Source of the DNA: Anaerolineae bacterium
Lineage (GTDB): Bacteria > Chloroflexota > Anaerolineae > SpSt-313
DNA length: 5,511 nt
Direction: 5' to 3'
Assembly (NCBI GenBank): GCA_023511475.1
Contig: JAIMBM010000247.1
Coordinates: forward strand, 1 to 5,511
The position numbers and the translations under genes were made by a program. The notes below the pieces were generated by a model that saw only the letters and a list, made by a program, of their open reading frames with translations, ran no database searches and was not told the DNA's origin. Shown piece by piece: positions 1-5,477 of the stretch (its first letter is position 1; each line of letters begins with the position of its first letter).

Positions 1-85
1 CTCTGAACGGGGGCCGAAGTGTGGAACCCACACGTACCACTCGTCCCGAAATGCGCCGACGATTGTGGGATATACCCGCGGGTTT
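1..85. other. upstream non-coding leader with two short inverted repeats
   Basis: I see no credible gene in this stretch before the promoter. It contains GTGTGG (19-24) and CCACAC (28-33), which could form a 6-bp stem with a 3-base loop, and a perfect 10-bp palindrome ACCCGCGGGT at 74-83 that ends three bases before the -35 box. A run of five T (83-87) follows the palindrome. The 10-bp palindrome could be a protein-binding site or the remnant of an upstream terminator, but it has no room for a hairpin loop. No function can be assigned. Confidence 0.35.
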
Positions 86-114
86 TTGAGCCGTGCGGCG
101 CTCCAGCCTATAAT
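86..114 (+). promoter_or_regulatory. sigma70-type promoter for the hexosaminidase operon
   Basis: The -10 box TATAAT (109-114) is a perfect match to consensus. The -35 box TTGAGC (86-91) matches TTGACA at four of six positions, including the key TTG. The spacer is exactly 17 bp, the optimal length. Transcription would start near 120-122, giving a leader of about 50 bases before the ATG at 174. A match this good in GC-rich DNA, correctly placed before a gene, is unlikely to be chance. The start site itself is inferred. Confidence 0.75.
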
Positions 115-127
115 GGTATATACCAGT
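112..127. promoter_or_regulatory. candidate operator, DasR/NagR-like palindrome over the transcription start
   Basis: Positions 114-125 read TGGTATATACCA, a perfect 12-bp palindrome. It shares its first base with the -10 box and covers the predicted transcription start, where a bound repressor would block RNA polymerase. The known DasR/NagR (GntR/HutC family) operator core is TGGTCTAGACCA, which this matches at 10 of 12 positions. The right flank extends the match: ACCAGT (122-127) is the complement of the ACTGGT half-site. These regulators respond to glucosamine-6-phosphate or GlcNAc-6-phosphate and control chitin and amino-sugar genes, which fits the hexosaminidase downstream. The regulator is not encoded here, so its identity is inferred. 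A palindrome of other origin is the alternative. Confidence 0.55.
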
Positions 128-160
128 TGGCCTGCGCCGCACCTTGCGGCCGTTCACCAC

Positions 161-166
161 AAGGAG
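161..166 (+). promoter_or_regulatory. ribosome binding site that fixes the hexosaminidase start
   Basis: AAGGAG lies seven bases before the ATG at 174. It decides against the in-frame TTG at 144, which would add ten residues (MRPFTTRSAS) that have no place in the family and would put the ribosome site inside the gene. Confidence 0.85.
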
Positions 167-173
167 CGCTTCC

Positions 174-2237
174 ATGGCTGACCTGCTGCACCTCGTCCCC
201 CGCCCCCGCTCGGTCGAGCGAAGGGCCGGCTGCTTCGTCCTGTCCCCGGAAACGCTGATCTGCCTGCCGCCCCAAGCCGATGACGACGACCTGTTTGCCG
301 CCCGGCAGCTCCGCGACGAGATCGCAGGGGCGACCGGGCTCGTGCTCGCCATCGAGCGGCAACATCGCCCGCACCGGCGGGAGAACACCATCGTCCTCCT
401 CCGCGCGGCCCGTGACCGGGGCATCTATCCCCCGGACGAGTTCGGCTACGATCCGCCCGGCGAGCCCCTGCAGGACCAGGCCTACCAGCTGACGATCGGG
501 CCACAGGGCGCTGTCATCGCCGCCGACAGCGCCAGTGGCCTCTTCTACGGCGTGCAGACGCTGCGCCAGATCGTGCGCCTGCGAGGGCGGGAGTTGCCGC
601 AGCTCGTCATCGAGGACCGGCCGGCCCTCGCCGAGCGAGGCGTGCTGCTCGACGTCTGCCGCGGCAAGGTGCCTACGCTGACCACGCTGAAGGAGCTGGT
701 CGAGAAGCTGAGCTTTTTCAAGATCAACCAGTTCCAGATGCACAACGAGCACGCCTACTACTTCCCCCGCCATCCGGAGATCGGCGCCACGACCGACCGT
801 CTGACCAACGAGGAGATGCTCGAGCTCGACGCCCACTGTCGGCGGTTCCACGTCGAGTTGGTGCCCAACCTGCAGTCCTTCGGGCACATGCAGAACATCC
901 TCTCCCTGCCCCGGTACCGGCATCTGGCGGAGACGAAGGTCTGCTGGTCGCTCGCACCGACCGTCGAAGAGTGCTACCGCTTCCTCGACGAGCTATACGC
1001 CGACTTGTTGCCGGCCTTCTCCTCATCGCAGTTCAACGTCAACTGCGACGAGACCTATGATCTCGGCCGCGGGCGCTCCGCCGAGCGCATGGCCCAGATC
1101 GGTCCCGGGCGCCTCTATCTCGAGCACATGCTGCGGGTGCGCGAGCTGGCTGCCGCCTATGGCAAGCGAATCCAGATGTGGGGCGACATCGTCCTGCAGC
1201 ATCCCGAGGTCATCCCCGACCTGCCGACAGACATTACCCTGCTGGACTGGCACTACGAGGCGCAGGAGAGCTATCCCTCGACGGCCCTCTTTGCCGAGCA
1301 TGGGCGGCGGTTCCTCGTCTGCCCCGGGACCTCGTCGTGGAACACCCTCTTCCCGCGTATCGACAACTCGAACCAGAATATCCGCGTCCTCGCGCGTGAG
1401 GGGGTCGCACACGGCGCGGCAGGCCTCCTGAACACCGACTGGGGCGACGGCGGGCACTACCAGCCGCTGGGCAACTCCTGGTACGGCTACGCGTTCGGGG
1501 CAGAGCAGGCCTGGACCGGCGGGAACACCTCCGACGCCGAGTTCGACCCCGCCTTTGGGCAGCTCTTCTTCGGGCCGGAGAAAGGCGAGGCAATTGTCTC
1601 GGCGATCCGCCGCCTGGGCTCGGTGAACCGCCTGCCGGGCATGCCGATCCCCAACGCGTCGCACACGGTGTACGCGCTCTTTGACGAGCCCCTCCTTGGC
1701 CGCATGGCGAGCGAGTTGCCGCACAAGACGGTGCAGGAGATGCAAGAGATCGCCGCGGCGGCGGAGGCAGTCTTTGCAGAGGCGGCGCCCGGCAACCGTG
1801 AGGAGGCGGTGCTGCGCGACCTCGCCTTCTCGGCGCGTGCCATCGGTGAGGCTGGGCACAAGGTAGCTCTGTCGCAGCTTATCAGGGCCGGGTGGTCGCA
1901 GGTTGCGGGGGGCGTCGTCAAGCCCGAGGCCGCCCGCGAGGACATCGACCGCTGGCTTGCGGCCATCGAGGAGCGCTGGGAGGCCATGCTCCGCCTGCGC
2001 GGCGAGTTCATGGACGTCTGGCTGCGACGGGCCAAGCCCAAGGGCATGGCGCAGATCCTCGAGCTCTACCGCGGCGTGCTCGCCCGCTACGACGTCCTCG
2101 CCCACTGGCTGCGCAGCCAGAAGGAGGCGCTGCAGGCCGGGCAGCCGCTCGACGCCGATCTGACGAGCTACAGCAGCGTCCCGTACCGCATCCTGTGGGA
2201 TCGGCCCTTCCTGGTGGACGTGGTCGCCGAGCTGTAG
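174..2237 (+). CDS. family 20 glycoside hydrolase (beta-N-acetylhexosaminidase, GcnA-like)
   Basis: This 687-residue protein should cleave terminal beta-linked GlcNAc or GalNAc from glycans by the substrate-assisted retaining mechanism of GH20. The start MADLLHLVPRPRSVERRAG is typical of the GH20b N-terminal domain (about 3-140). The catalytic barrel runs from about 150 to 440, opening with RGVLLDVCRGKVPT and followed by NQFQMHNEHAYYF, LVPNLQSFGHMQ (from about 229) and the catalytic pair in NCDETYDLG, where D292 polarises the acetamido group and E293 is the acid/base. Aromatic active-site candidates include MWGD (335-338), LDWHYE (357-362) and TDWGDGGHY (421-429). The ETYDLG and SFGHM motifs resemble the GcnA-like branch. 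A mostly helical tail (about 500-687) follows. There is no signal peptide or membrane segment, so the enzyme probably acts in the cytoplasm on imported oligosaccharides. It is the first gene of a likely operon, with the next gene 14 bases downstream. The family call is firm; the exact substrate is not known. Confidence 0.93.
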   Translation: MADLLHLVPRPRSVERRAGCFVLSPETLICLPPQADDDDLFAARQLRDEIAGATGLVLAIERQHRPHRRENTIVLLRAARDRGIYPPDEFGYDPPGEPLQDQAYQLTIGPQGAVIAADSASGLFYGVQTLRQIVRLRGRELPQLVIEDRPALAERGVLLDVCRGKVPTLTTLKELVEKLSFFKINQFQMHNEHAYYFPRHPEIGATTDRLTNEEMLELDAHCRRFHVELVPNLQSFGHMQNILSLPRYRHLAETKVCWSLAPTVEECYRFLDELYADLLPAFSSSQFNVNCDETYDLGRGRSAERMAQIGPGRLYLEHMLRVRELAAAYGKRIQMWGDIVLQHPEVIPDLPTDITLLDWHYEAQESYPSTALFAEHGRRFLVCPGTSSWNTLFPRIDNSNQNIRVLAREGVAHGAAGLLNTDWGDGGHYQPLGNSWYGYAFGAEQAWTGGNTSDAEFDPAFGQLFFGPEKGEAIVSAIRRLGSVNRLPGMPIPNASHTVYALFDEPLLGRMASELPHKTVQEMQEIAAAAEAVFAEAAPGNREEAVLRDLAFSARAIGEAGHKVALSQLIRAGWSQVAGGVVKPEAAREDIDRWLAAIEERWEAMLRLRGEFMDVWLRRAKPKGMAQILELYRGVLARYDVLAHWLRSQKEALQAGQPLDADLTSYSSVPYRILWDRPFLVDVVAEL

Positions 2238-2251
2238 CGCGGGAGCACGGT

Positions 2252-4270
2252 ATGCTGTCTACCCGCAGGGACCTGCGGCATCTGAACCGACTGAAGCGAT
2301 CGGTGGTGCTGCCACGGGCAGTAAGCACTGGCATCTGGGTGGCGGGACCGATTGTGGCTGTCGGGTTCCTCGCCTATGGCTTCTCTCTGGGCCTGCCCTT
2401 CTTCCTCGATGATGCAGTGCACTTCCGCTGGCTGGAATGGCAGACTCTGGCGAGTATGTGGAGTTCTGCTCGCCTGATCGGCTATTACCGGCCCCTGCCT
2501 TTCACCGTCTGGAAAGCGCTGCGGCTCGTGCAAGGCCGCTACGATCCCGTGACTTTGCATGGCGTCAACCTCGGGCTGCATGTGCTGAACGGGCTTCTCC
2601 TTGCGCGTCTCGCCGCCTGGCAGCTTAACAGGGGAGGGCTGAGTCTCGGGCTCGGTGCAGCCGTACTGTTCATCCTGTATCCCTTCAGCTACCAGGCAGT
2701 GCCGTGGGTGGGCTCGCTCACACACATGCTTGTTACGTTCTTGATCCTTGCCTCGCTTTGCCTTTACCGGCTCGGTGAGCGAGCAGCCCAACACGCCGGT
2801 CTTGTACGGGGGCTGTCCGTTGCGTTGGCCGGCATCGCGCCGTTTGCCCACGAGACGGGGGCGGCCATCGCGCCGCTGCTCGTCTGTCTCCTCTTGACAC
2901 AAGAAGAGCCACCGCCGTGGCGCAGAGCGGTTCGCGAGACACTGCCGTATGTACTGTGCGCAATGGTGGCGGTTGCAGTGTGGGCCCTGGTGCCCAAGGC
3001 AGTGAAGTGGGCTGGCCTGAGCAATCTGGAGAGCCGCTGGCAGAATGCTGTCTACTTCGCGCAAGGCCTCGCGTATCCCGTAGCACCTCTGGCGACAGCC
3101 ATCGTGGGTGCGGGAAGGGGATGGAGCGACATCAAGGCGGTGGCCTTGGTCGCCTTTCCGGCTATCGGACTCTGGTCGTTTGTGCTCTGGAAGGCGGGGC
3201 GTGCCAGGTTAGTGACTCTGGCTCTGGCATGGTTCGCTCTGACCGCAGCGCCAGCCTGGGCAGTGCTTGGGTTCTGGTACGTTGTGGATGGACCACGGCT
3301 GTTGTACGAGGCGTCTGTGGGAGCGGCGCTTTTCTGGGCCATTCCAACCAGCCTCGCCCGGTCGCGCCATAGGAGCTCAACGGGTGTTGCCGTACTGGCG
3401 TGGCTGGTGGTGCTCGGCGTGGCGTGTGGCAGTTGGGGTTTTGTGCGCTCCCGGGTGCCCATGTACCGCCTTGTCCGCAAGGCTGTAGCCGAGCTCGTGG
3501 CGGCTCTGCCCGATGAGCCAGGCGAGTCGGTGCTCTGTGTGAACTATCCTGCGTGGTTCGCGCCACTCCGGTCGACATTCGCTCTTGGGCACGAGGGGGT
3601 TACGCTCGTAGCCCCGTACTTTGGCCTGGCCGACCTTGTATGGCTACATACAGGTTCGGAACGGAACGTGACGGCCGCGATACTTCCCGATCTGTTGCGC
3701 CCATGGGGGTACTACTGGGCGTGCGCGGGCACGACGGAGACCATGGACAGCCTCGAGCCCAAGGTGCGGCAAGCCGGAAAGGTGCTGGTCACGCGCTATG
3801 ACGGTGGACTCGCCGTCTACGATGCGGGCGGTCTGGAGGCGCAGGGAGGGTCTCCAGAGCCGGTGCACGTGGCGGCCTTCGCCGACCGTGTTGCACTGCT
3901 CTCGGCGTCCAGTACCTTGCAGGGCTCCACCCTGCAGGCGACGCTTCGCTGGCAGAGTTGGCGATCAGTCGAGGACGATGTGACCGTCTTCCTGCATCTC
4001 TACAACTGGAATGGAGGGCTATCGACACAGGCCGATGGCTACCCTGTCATGAGCACGTCGCGCCCCAGGTCCTGGCAGGCAGGTGACACATGGCGCGATG
4101 AGCGGGTGCTCTCGGTTAAGAACCTGCCAGCCGGGGAGTACACCATCAAGGTAGGTTTGTACCGCGTGTCCGATGGCGGTCGCCTGCCGGCTGTCGATTC
4201 GGCCAGGCGACCCATTCCGGATGATGCGGTCCCTATCGGCACAGTGGTTCTGCAAGGGCGCTCAGAATAG
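2252..4270 (+). CDS. multi-pass membrane protein, GT-C type glycosyltransferase-like, with C-terminal beta domain
   Basis: This 672-residue protein has a basic N-terminus (RRDLRHLNRLKR), implying a cytoplasmic start, then roughly ten hydrophobic segments between residues 28 and 397 (for example 28-50, 105-123, 130-147, 156-174, 187-215, 230-248, 296-314, 318-338, 377-397). The first outer loop carries an acidic pair in FFLDDAVHF (D53, D54), the usual catalytic position in GT-C enzymes that use polyprenyl-phosphate sugars. YYRPLPF (78-84), the H-x-x-N-x-x-x-H-x-x-N pattern at 103-113 and PFSYQAVPWVGSLTHML (144-160) resemble TMTC/PMT-like proteins. An outer soluble part (about 400-530) leads to a beta-rich domain (about 536-670) containing TVFLHLYN and the close PAGEYTIKVGLYR, a tail seen on many GT39-like proteins of environmental bacteria. 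GGGAG at 2241-2245 precedes the ATG by six bases. Donor and acceptor are unknown; a membrane protein without transferase activity remains possible. Third codon positions are less GC-biased than in the gene before it. Confidence 0.78.
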   Translation: MLSTRRDLRHLNRLKRSVVLPRAVSTGIWVAGPIVAVGFLAYGFSLGLPFFLDDAVHFRWLEWQTLASMWSSARLIGYYRPLPFTVWKALRLVQGRYDPVTLHGVNLGLHVLNGLLLARLAAWQLNRGGLSLGLGAAVLFILYPFSYQAVPWVGSLTHMLVTFLILASLCLYRLGERAAQHAGLVRGLSVALAGIAPFAHETGAAIAPLLVCLLLTQEEPPPWRRAVRETLPYVLCAMVAVAVWALVPKAVKWAGLSNLESRWQNAVYFAQGLAYPVAPLATAIVGAGRGWSDIKAVALVAFPAIGLWSFVLWKAGRARLVTLALAWFALTAAPAWAVLGFWYVVDGPRLLYEASVGAALFWAIPTSLARSRHRSSTGVAVLAWLVVLGVACGSWGFVRSRVPMYRLVRKAVAELVAALPDEPGESVLCVNYPAWFAPLRSTFALGHEGVTLVAPYFGLADLVWLHTGSERNVTAAILPDLLRPWGYYWACAGTTETMDSLEPKVRQAGKVLVTRYDGGLAVYDAGGLEAQGGSPEPVHVAAFADRVALLSASSTLQGSTLQATLRWQSWRSVEDDVTVFLHLYNWNGGLSTQADGYPVMSTSRPRSWQAGDTWRDERVLSVKNLPAGEYTIKVGLYRVSDGGRLPAVDSARRPIPDDAVPIGTVVLQGRSE

Positions 4271-4286
4271 CTCCTATGGGTGTCTC

Positions 4287-4338
4287 GGGGGGGGGGGGGG
4301 GGGGGGCCCCCCCCCCGCCCCCCCCCCCCCGGTTTTTT
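4287..4338 (+). terminator. possible intrinsic terminator of gene 2, stem sequence unreliable
   Basis: Sixteen bases after the stop codon, 20 G (4287-4306) are followed by 10 C, one G and 13 C (4307-4330), then GG and six T (4333-4338). As drawn this is a very stable G:C hairpin followed by a T-run, the layout of a rho-independent terminator, at the expected place. The run lengths are implausible, so I suspect a real GC hairpin that was mis-called or mis-assembled. Pure artefact is equally possible. Confidence 0.3.
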
Positions 4339-4426
4339 GTTGCCCCCCCCCCCCCCCCCCCCCCCGCGTCGCGCCCCCCCCCCCCCCCCCCGCCCGCCGG
4401 GGGGGGCCCCCCCGGGGGGGAGGGGG
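4287..4426. repeat. poly-G/poly-C low-complexity tract
   Basis: The tract contains runs of G20 (4287-4306), C10 (4307-4316), C13 (4318-4330), C23 (4343-4365), C18 (4374-4391), G8 (4399-4406), C7 (4407-4413), G7 (4414-4420) and G5 (4422-4426). They are broken only by short pieces such as GGTTTTTTGTTG (4331-4342) and GCGTCGCG (4366-4373). Runs of this length and purity are rare in bacterial genomes. Failed two-colour sequencing cycles are read as G and can create such blocks in assemblies. If genuine, it could form G-quadruplexes or i-motifs and would be very unstable in length. Confidence 0.9.
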
Positions 4427-4512
4427 TTCTCCGACACAGAGGCATTGCGCGTCTTGCCGGCCGCCTCTGCACGACGTCGACCAGTGCGCTCCGGAAGCCA
4501 GGTGCGTTGGAT

Positions 4513-4545
4513 CCGGGCAAGCCCCGGGCAAGCCCCGGGCAAGCC
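4513..4545. repeat. three exact tandem copies of the 11-mer CCGGGCAAGCC
   Basis: The unit occurs at 4513-4523, 4524-4534 and 4535-4545 without a mismatch, followed by a partial CCCGG. Each unit holds GGGCAAGCC, which is nearly self-complementary (GGGC against GCCC across the unit junctions), so the array can fold into alternative small hairpins. It lies about 80 bases before the next gene. It could be a slippage-born minisatellite or a set of protein-binding sites; there is no sequence evidence to choose. Confidence 0.9.
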
Positions 4546-4624
4546 CCCGGCGCGCTCTCGGCCCGCGTATTGCTGAAGCGCTGCGGATAGCGCATCGCTC
4601 TCATCCAGCCGCACGGAGATCAGC

Positions 4625-5308
4625 ATGCAGGTAGCGCCCGGGGTCTATGCCATTCGGTCCGTGAGCAGCACGGCCTATCTCATCGGCGGCGTCGAGCTGA
4701 CGCTTATCGACGCCGGAGGGCCGGGCAGCGCCCGACGGATCCTCTCGTACGTCCAGCGGCTGGAGCACAGTCCCCACGACCTGACGCGAGTTCTGCTCAC
4801 GCACGTTGACCTTGACCACGTCGGCGGGCTGCCAGCCATGCTGGAGGCTACCGGGGCGCGGGTGATGGCCCACCCCGAGGCGCTGCGCCGCATCCGGGCA
4901 GGCCAGGTCCCCCGCGGCGAGCGAGGCCTGAGCTCGACCTGGGCGGCGCTCCGGCACCTCCTCGCGCCTGTGCGGCCGCTCGCCGTCGGCGAGCCCATCG
5001 CCGATGGGACGGTTCTCCCGATCCTTGGCGGCCTCGAGGCGATCTGGACCGGAGGCCACAGCCCCGATCACATGGCCTACTTCCTGGAGCAGCCGCGCCT
5101 CCTGTTCTCCGGCGACCTGCTGCAGGTCGGCCGGGGGCACCTGCAGGCGGTGCCCGGAATTGCCCCGACCGAGCGCACGGAAACGGTTGCCGCCCTGCGC
5201 CGCCTGGCCGAGCTGGACCCCCTCGTGGTCCTCCCCGGGCATGGCCCGCCCTACCGGGACAACATCGCCCTGCGGCTCGTGCGCCTCGCCGAGATACTAG
5301 AAGAGTAG
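4625..5308 (+). CDS. metallo-beta-lactamase-fold hydrolase
   Basis: This 227-residue protein is a compact, complete MBL-fold hydrolase with no signal peptide, so it is probably cytoplasmic. It starts VAPGVYAIRSVSSTAYLIGG and has the early LTLIDAGGPGS strand-turn (about 25-35). The metal site reads LTHVDLDHVGG, giving H60, D62, D64 and H65, then H145 in TGGHSPDHM, D164 in LFSGDLL and H206 in LPGHGPPY. Aspartate replaces the usual second histidine of H-x-H-x-D-H; the H-x-D-x-D-H form is common in MBL hydrolases of unknown substrate, so the enzyme is probably active. The start ATG follows GGAG (4615-4618) by six bases. Possible roles include glyoxalase-II-like thioester, lactone or phosphodiester hydrolysis, and the sequence does not choose between them. 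It lies 354 bases from gene 2, so it is probably not in the same tight operon. Its codon use resembles gene 1. Confidence 0.9.
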   Translation: MQVAPGVYAIRSVSSTAYLIGGVELTLIDAGGPGSARRILSYVQRLEHSPHDLTRVLLTHVDLDHVGGLPAMLEATGARVMAHPEALRRIRAGQVPRGERGLSSTWAALRHLLAPVRPLAVGEPIADGTVLPILGGLEAIWTGGHSPDHMAYFLEQPRLLFSGDLLQVGRGHLQAVPGIAPTERTETVAALRRLAELDPLVVLPGHGPPYRDNIALRLVRLAEILEE

Positions 5309-5433
5309 CCGGTGAACGAGTGCAGCGACCGCGCCCACGTAGCTGTTCAGGCTCGCGTTCGGTGCATGACACGGAGCCAGGCTGCTGGTAGGCCTGCCAG
5401 TCGGGATCGGCTTTGCGCGGGCTCGTCGAGGAA

Positions 5434-5458
5434 CCCCTTCCCCCTGTCCCCCTTCCCC
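5434..5458 (-). repeat. polypyrimidine mirror repeat with G-quadruplex potential on the - strand
   Basis: The 25 bases are a perfect mirror repeat centred on G5446: the twelve bases before it (CCCCTTCCCCCT) read backwards give the twelve after it. All bases but the central G are pyrimidines. The - strand therefore has four G-tracts of 4, 5, 5 and 4 separated by loops of 2, 3 and 2 bases, which fits the standard intramolecular G-quadruplex pattern with short, stabilising loops. Mirror polypurine/polypyrimidine blocks can also form triplex (H-) DNA. Whether either structure forms in the cell is not known. Confidence 0.8.
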
Positions 5459-5477
5459 TTCAGGGGCGGACAGGGGG
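5440..5477 (+). terminator. hairpin after the MBL gene, possible terminator or intergenic palindromic repeat
   Basis: CCCCCTGTCC (5440-5449) pairs perfectly with GGACAGGGGG (5468-5477). Inside, CCCC (5455-5458) can pair with GGGG (5463-5466) around the loop TTCA. The result is a strong GC-rich hairpin 131 bases after the stop codon. No T-run follows directly (CAAGAATCTTTAA), so a classic rho-independent terminator is not supported. It could instead stabilise the 3' end of the message, or be one copy of a dispersed intergenic repeat, which GC-rich environmental bacteria often carry. Confidence 0.45.

Larger units (their letters stand above)
4271..4624. other. intergenic region, 354 bases, no gene, dominated by homopolymer runs
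   Basis: No credible gene lies here. The first part (4287-4426) is almost entirely runs of G or C and the second part (4431-4624) is ordinary GC-rich sequence with a short tandem repeat (4513-4545). A small inverted repeat, GCGCT (4578-4582) with AGCGC (4589-4593), lies 32 bases before the next start codon and has no clear role. I find no convincing promoter for the following gene, although the unreliable stretch could hide one. Apparent reading frames here encode only poly-proline or poly-glycine and are products of base composition. Confidence 0.8.

Noticed and set aside
74..87. Intrinsic terminator of an upstream gene (palindrome plus five T)
   Set aside because: The palindrome has no loop, so the possible stem is only three or four pairs, too short for a terminator.
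144..173. TTG start adding ten residues to the hexosaminidase
   Set aside because: The Shine-Dalgarno at 161-166 serves the ATG at 174, and the family N-terminus begins there.
108..923. Long - strand open frame opposite the hexosaminidase
   Set aside because: It lies opposite the well-supported GH20 gene, has no recognisable domain, and long antisense frames are expected in GC-rich genes with G/C third positions.
1023..2105. 360-residue - strand open frame
   Set aside because: Same reason: it mirrors the codon phase of the GH20 gene and shows no conserved motif.
1892..2251. Upstream extension of the membrane protein frame into the hexosaminidase
   Set aside because: The extra 120 residues are an out-of-frame reading of GH20 sequence; the ATG at 2252 has a Shine-Dalgarno and starts a sensible basic N-terminus before the first membrane segment.
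2168..3064. 298-residue - strand open frame across the gene 1/gene 2 junction
   Set aside because: It covers the end of the GH20 gene and the membrane-protein start, and its sequence shows no domain pattern.
4287..4306. G-run as a phase-variation switch
   Set aside because: The run is outside any coding region and not within a recognisable promoter, and its authenticity is doubtful.
4513..4545. CRISPR-like repeat array
   Set aside because: The units are 11 bases, directly adjacent with no spacers, and there are no cas genes.
4173..4634. Proline- or glycine-rich small proteins in several frames on both strands
   Set aside because: They exist only because C and G homopolymers contain no stop codon.
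4625..5308. AHL lactonase (quorum quenching) for the MBL protein
   Set aside because: The required H-x-H-x-D-H motif is altered, and the tight PGH ending is shared by many unrelated MBL hydrolases.
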